A stretch of DNA of 15,588 nucleotides, taken from positions 1 through 15,588 of the forward strand of contig CARUQW010000025.1 of NCBI GenBank assembly GCA_949077355.1, given 5' to 3'. A program made the translations under genes and the position numbers. Below the pieces are notes generated by a model that worked only from the letters and a program-made list of their open reading frames with translations, searched no databases and was not told the origin of the DNA. This document shows, piece by piece, positions 14,419 to 15,588 of the stretch (position 1 is the stretch's first letter; the number at the start of each line of letters is the position of its first letter). Source of the DNA: an uncultured Clostridia bacterium (GTDB lineage: Bacteria > Bacillota > Clostridia > TANB77 > CAG-508).

Positions 14419-15406
14419 ATGCCTAATTATAAAGTTGCCATTGTTGGAGCAAGTGGTCTAGTTGGAAGAACCGTTTTAAAAGTATTAGAAGAAAAAAACT
14501 TCTCTCATATCACTTATACCTTATTCTCTTCTGCGAAATCTGCTGGCTCCAAAATTCGATTTTTAAATCAAGATTATATTCTTTGTGAACTAACTGAAAA
14601 CTCATTTGACACTCATTTTGACTACGCTATCTTCTGTGCTGGTGGTAGTATTTCAAAAAAGTATGCACCAATTGCTGTTTCAAAAGGTTGTATTGTGATT
14701 GATAATAGTAGTGTTTTTCGTATGCATCCAGATGTCCCTCTTGTTGTTCCAGAAGTGAATCCAGAAGACATTTTATCACATAACGGAATTATTGCTAATC
14801 CTAATTGTTCAACCATCCAAGCTATGCTGCCATTAAAAGCAATTGATTTAAAATATACCCTTAAAAGAATTGTGTATTCTACTTATCAAGCTGTTTCTGG
14901 CGCTGGTCGTTTCGGAATTGAAGATTTAGAAAACAAATCAGATGGAAAAAATCTAAAAAAATTTCCTTGCCCTATCCATAATAATTGTATTCCCCATATT
15001 GATATTTTTATGGAACATGGCTATACCAAAGAAGAATATAAAATGATAGAAGAAACTAGAAAAATATTACATCATCCTAATTTACCTGTTACAGCTACCG
15101 CAGTAAGAGTTCCTGTTATTAATTGTCATGGAGAATCGATTAATGTGGAGTTAGAAAAAGATTTTGATATTTATGATATTCGTTTGTGACTAGAAAATTC
15201 TCCTGGAATCGTTGTAGTGGATAATCCAGAAAAAAATTTCTATCCTTTAGCTAGTAAAGTTAATGGAAATGATGAGGTATTTGTTCGGCAGAATTCGAAG
15301 AGATTTCAGTATTAAAAGCGGTCTAAATCTATGGGTAGTAGCTGATAATTTAAGAAAAGGTGCTGCTACTAATGCCATTCAAATATTAGAAAGACTTATA
15401 CTTTAA
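14419..15406 (+). pseudogene. asd: Aspartate-semialdehyde dehydrogenase, broken by a stop codon and a frameshift
   Basis: Asd reduces aspartyl phosphate to the semialdehyde that feeds lysine/diaminopimelate, threonine and methionine synthesis. The first 256 codons are intact: GASGLVGRTVL (NADP-binding), IDNSSVFRM, ANPNCSTIQ with the catalytic Cys at ~130, SGAGRFG, and RVPVINCHGESINVE carrying the catalytic His. An in-frame TGA at 15187-15189 follows DIRL. Homology resumes at once (LENSPGIVVVDNPEKNFYPLA), and a second lesion follows: an extra base near 15286, in GTT-C-GGC. Removing it restores GRIRRDFSIKSGLNLWVVAD, NLRKGAATNAIQI and a TAA at 15404-15406. Repaired length is 328 residues, normal for the family. 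Start ATG 14419 has AAGGAGGT at 14403-14410. A 5-bp inverted repeat (GTAAC 14357-14361, GTTAC 14374-14378) lies upstream, and no clear promoter was found. Identity is certain; loss of function is very likely if the sequence is correct. Confidence 0.92.
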
Positions 15407-15444
15407 TTTAAAAGTTTAATTATTTCTTAATTTTTTGTAGAAGT

Positions 15445-15474
15445 TTGCATTCTTTGCTCTATTTATGCTATAAT
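15445..15474 (+). promoter_or_regulatory. Extended -10 promoter for the right-edge gene
   Basis: On the plus strand, -35 TTGCAT (15445-15450), an 18-base spacer, and TATAAT (15469-15474) preceded by TGC. The start point should be near 15481, about 33 bases before the ATG of the next gene. Confidence 0.8.
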
Positions 15475-15513
15475 TAATTTTGAAGTACATAGGAAAATAA
15501 GAAGGGATATTGA

Positions 15514-15588
15514 ATGAAACCATTTATCAAAGAATTATCAGATAAAGATGAAGAATTTCAAAATATTATAGAAGAATTGATTCGTCAT
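15514..15588 (+). CDS. N-terminal 25 codons of an unidentified protein, possibly HD-domain
   Basis: ATG 15514-15516 follows GAAGGGAT at a suitable distance and a strong promoter, and the frame stays open to the window edge. The acidic, helical N-terminus (FIKELSDKDEEFQNIIEELI) reminds me of small clostridial HD-domain phosphohydrolases, but no HD motif lies inside the window. The function is therefore a guess, while the existence of a gene is well supported. Confidence 0.65.
   Translation, partial: MKPFIKELSDKDEEFQNIIEELIRH

Noticed and set aside
15187..15189. TGA in asd read as selenocysteine or a reassigned codon
   Set aside because: The position is not a catalytic Cys, no SECIS-like stem follows, TGA is used as a stop elsewhere in the window, and a second frameshift lies downstream.

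Overview
The window is AT-rich DNA from a low-GC Gram-positive bacterium, probably an uncultured gut-type Clostridia or related Bacillota. The support is the gene order rimP-nusA-ylxR-ylxQ-infB-rbfA-nrnA-truB, strong AGGAGG-type Shine-Dalgarno sites, TTGnnn-17-TATAAT promoters, and frequent TTG start codons (five of the genes here). The genetic code appears standard: TGA terminates the unknown ORF that ends at 3645. The species cannot be named from this sequence.

Layout, left to right. (1) 1-873, minus: the first 291 codons of cysS, which runs off the left edge. (2) 942-3541, minus: a class A penicillin-binding protein whose cytoplasmic tail and catalytic part lie in different frames, broken inside the membrane anchor. 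(3) 3645-4493, minus: a conserved-looking protein I cannot name. (4) 4567-4799, minus: a frameshifted C-terminal remnant that looks like a DUF6273-type surface or secreted protein. (5) 4826-12307, minus: the translation and transcription operon, read rimP, nusA, ylxR, ylxQ, infB, rbfA, nrnA, truB. It has a near-consensus promoter at 12391-12419 and a leader hairpin before rimP. (6) 12436-13701, minus: a membrane GT2 glycosyltransferase. (7) 13702-13917: a divergent promoter region with an inverted repeat between the two -35 boxes. (8) 13918-14289, plus: a small orphan gene, richer in GC than its surroundings, with its own promoter and terminator. (9) 14419-15406, plus: an aspartate-semialdehyde dehydrogenase gene broken by an in-frame TGA and a one-base insertion. 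(10) 15514 to the right edge, plus: the first 25 codons of another gene with its own promoter.

How it works together. The core operon supplies ribosome maturation (RimP, RbfA), transcription elongation and termination (NusA), RNA-binding helpers (YlxR, YlxQ), initiation factor IF2, nanoRNA/pAp turnover (NrnA) and tRNA pseudouridylation (TruB). Several junctions overlap by 8-13 bases (ylxR/ylxQ, ylxQ/infB, nrnA/truB), which suggests translational coupling, while other junctions carry hairpins. The rimP leader hairpin has a poor U-tract and is well placed for NusA-sensitive attenuation.

The most notable points are three broken reading frames (pbp, the DUF6273-like remnant, asd) lying outside an otherwise intact core operon, the GC-richer orphan gene, and a very Asn-rich linker in IF2. 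I found no CRISPR array, tRNA, rRNA, insertion sequence or recognisable defence system, and no convincing new system.
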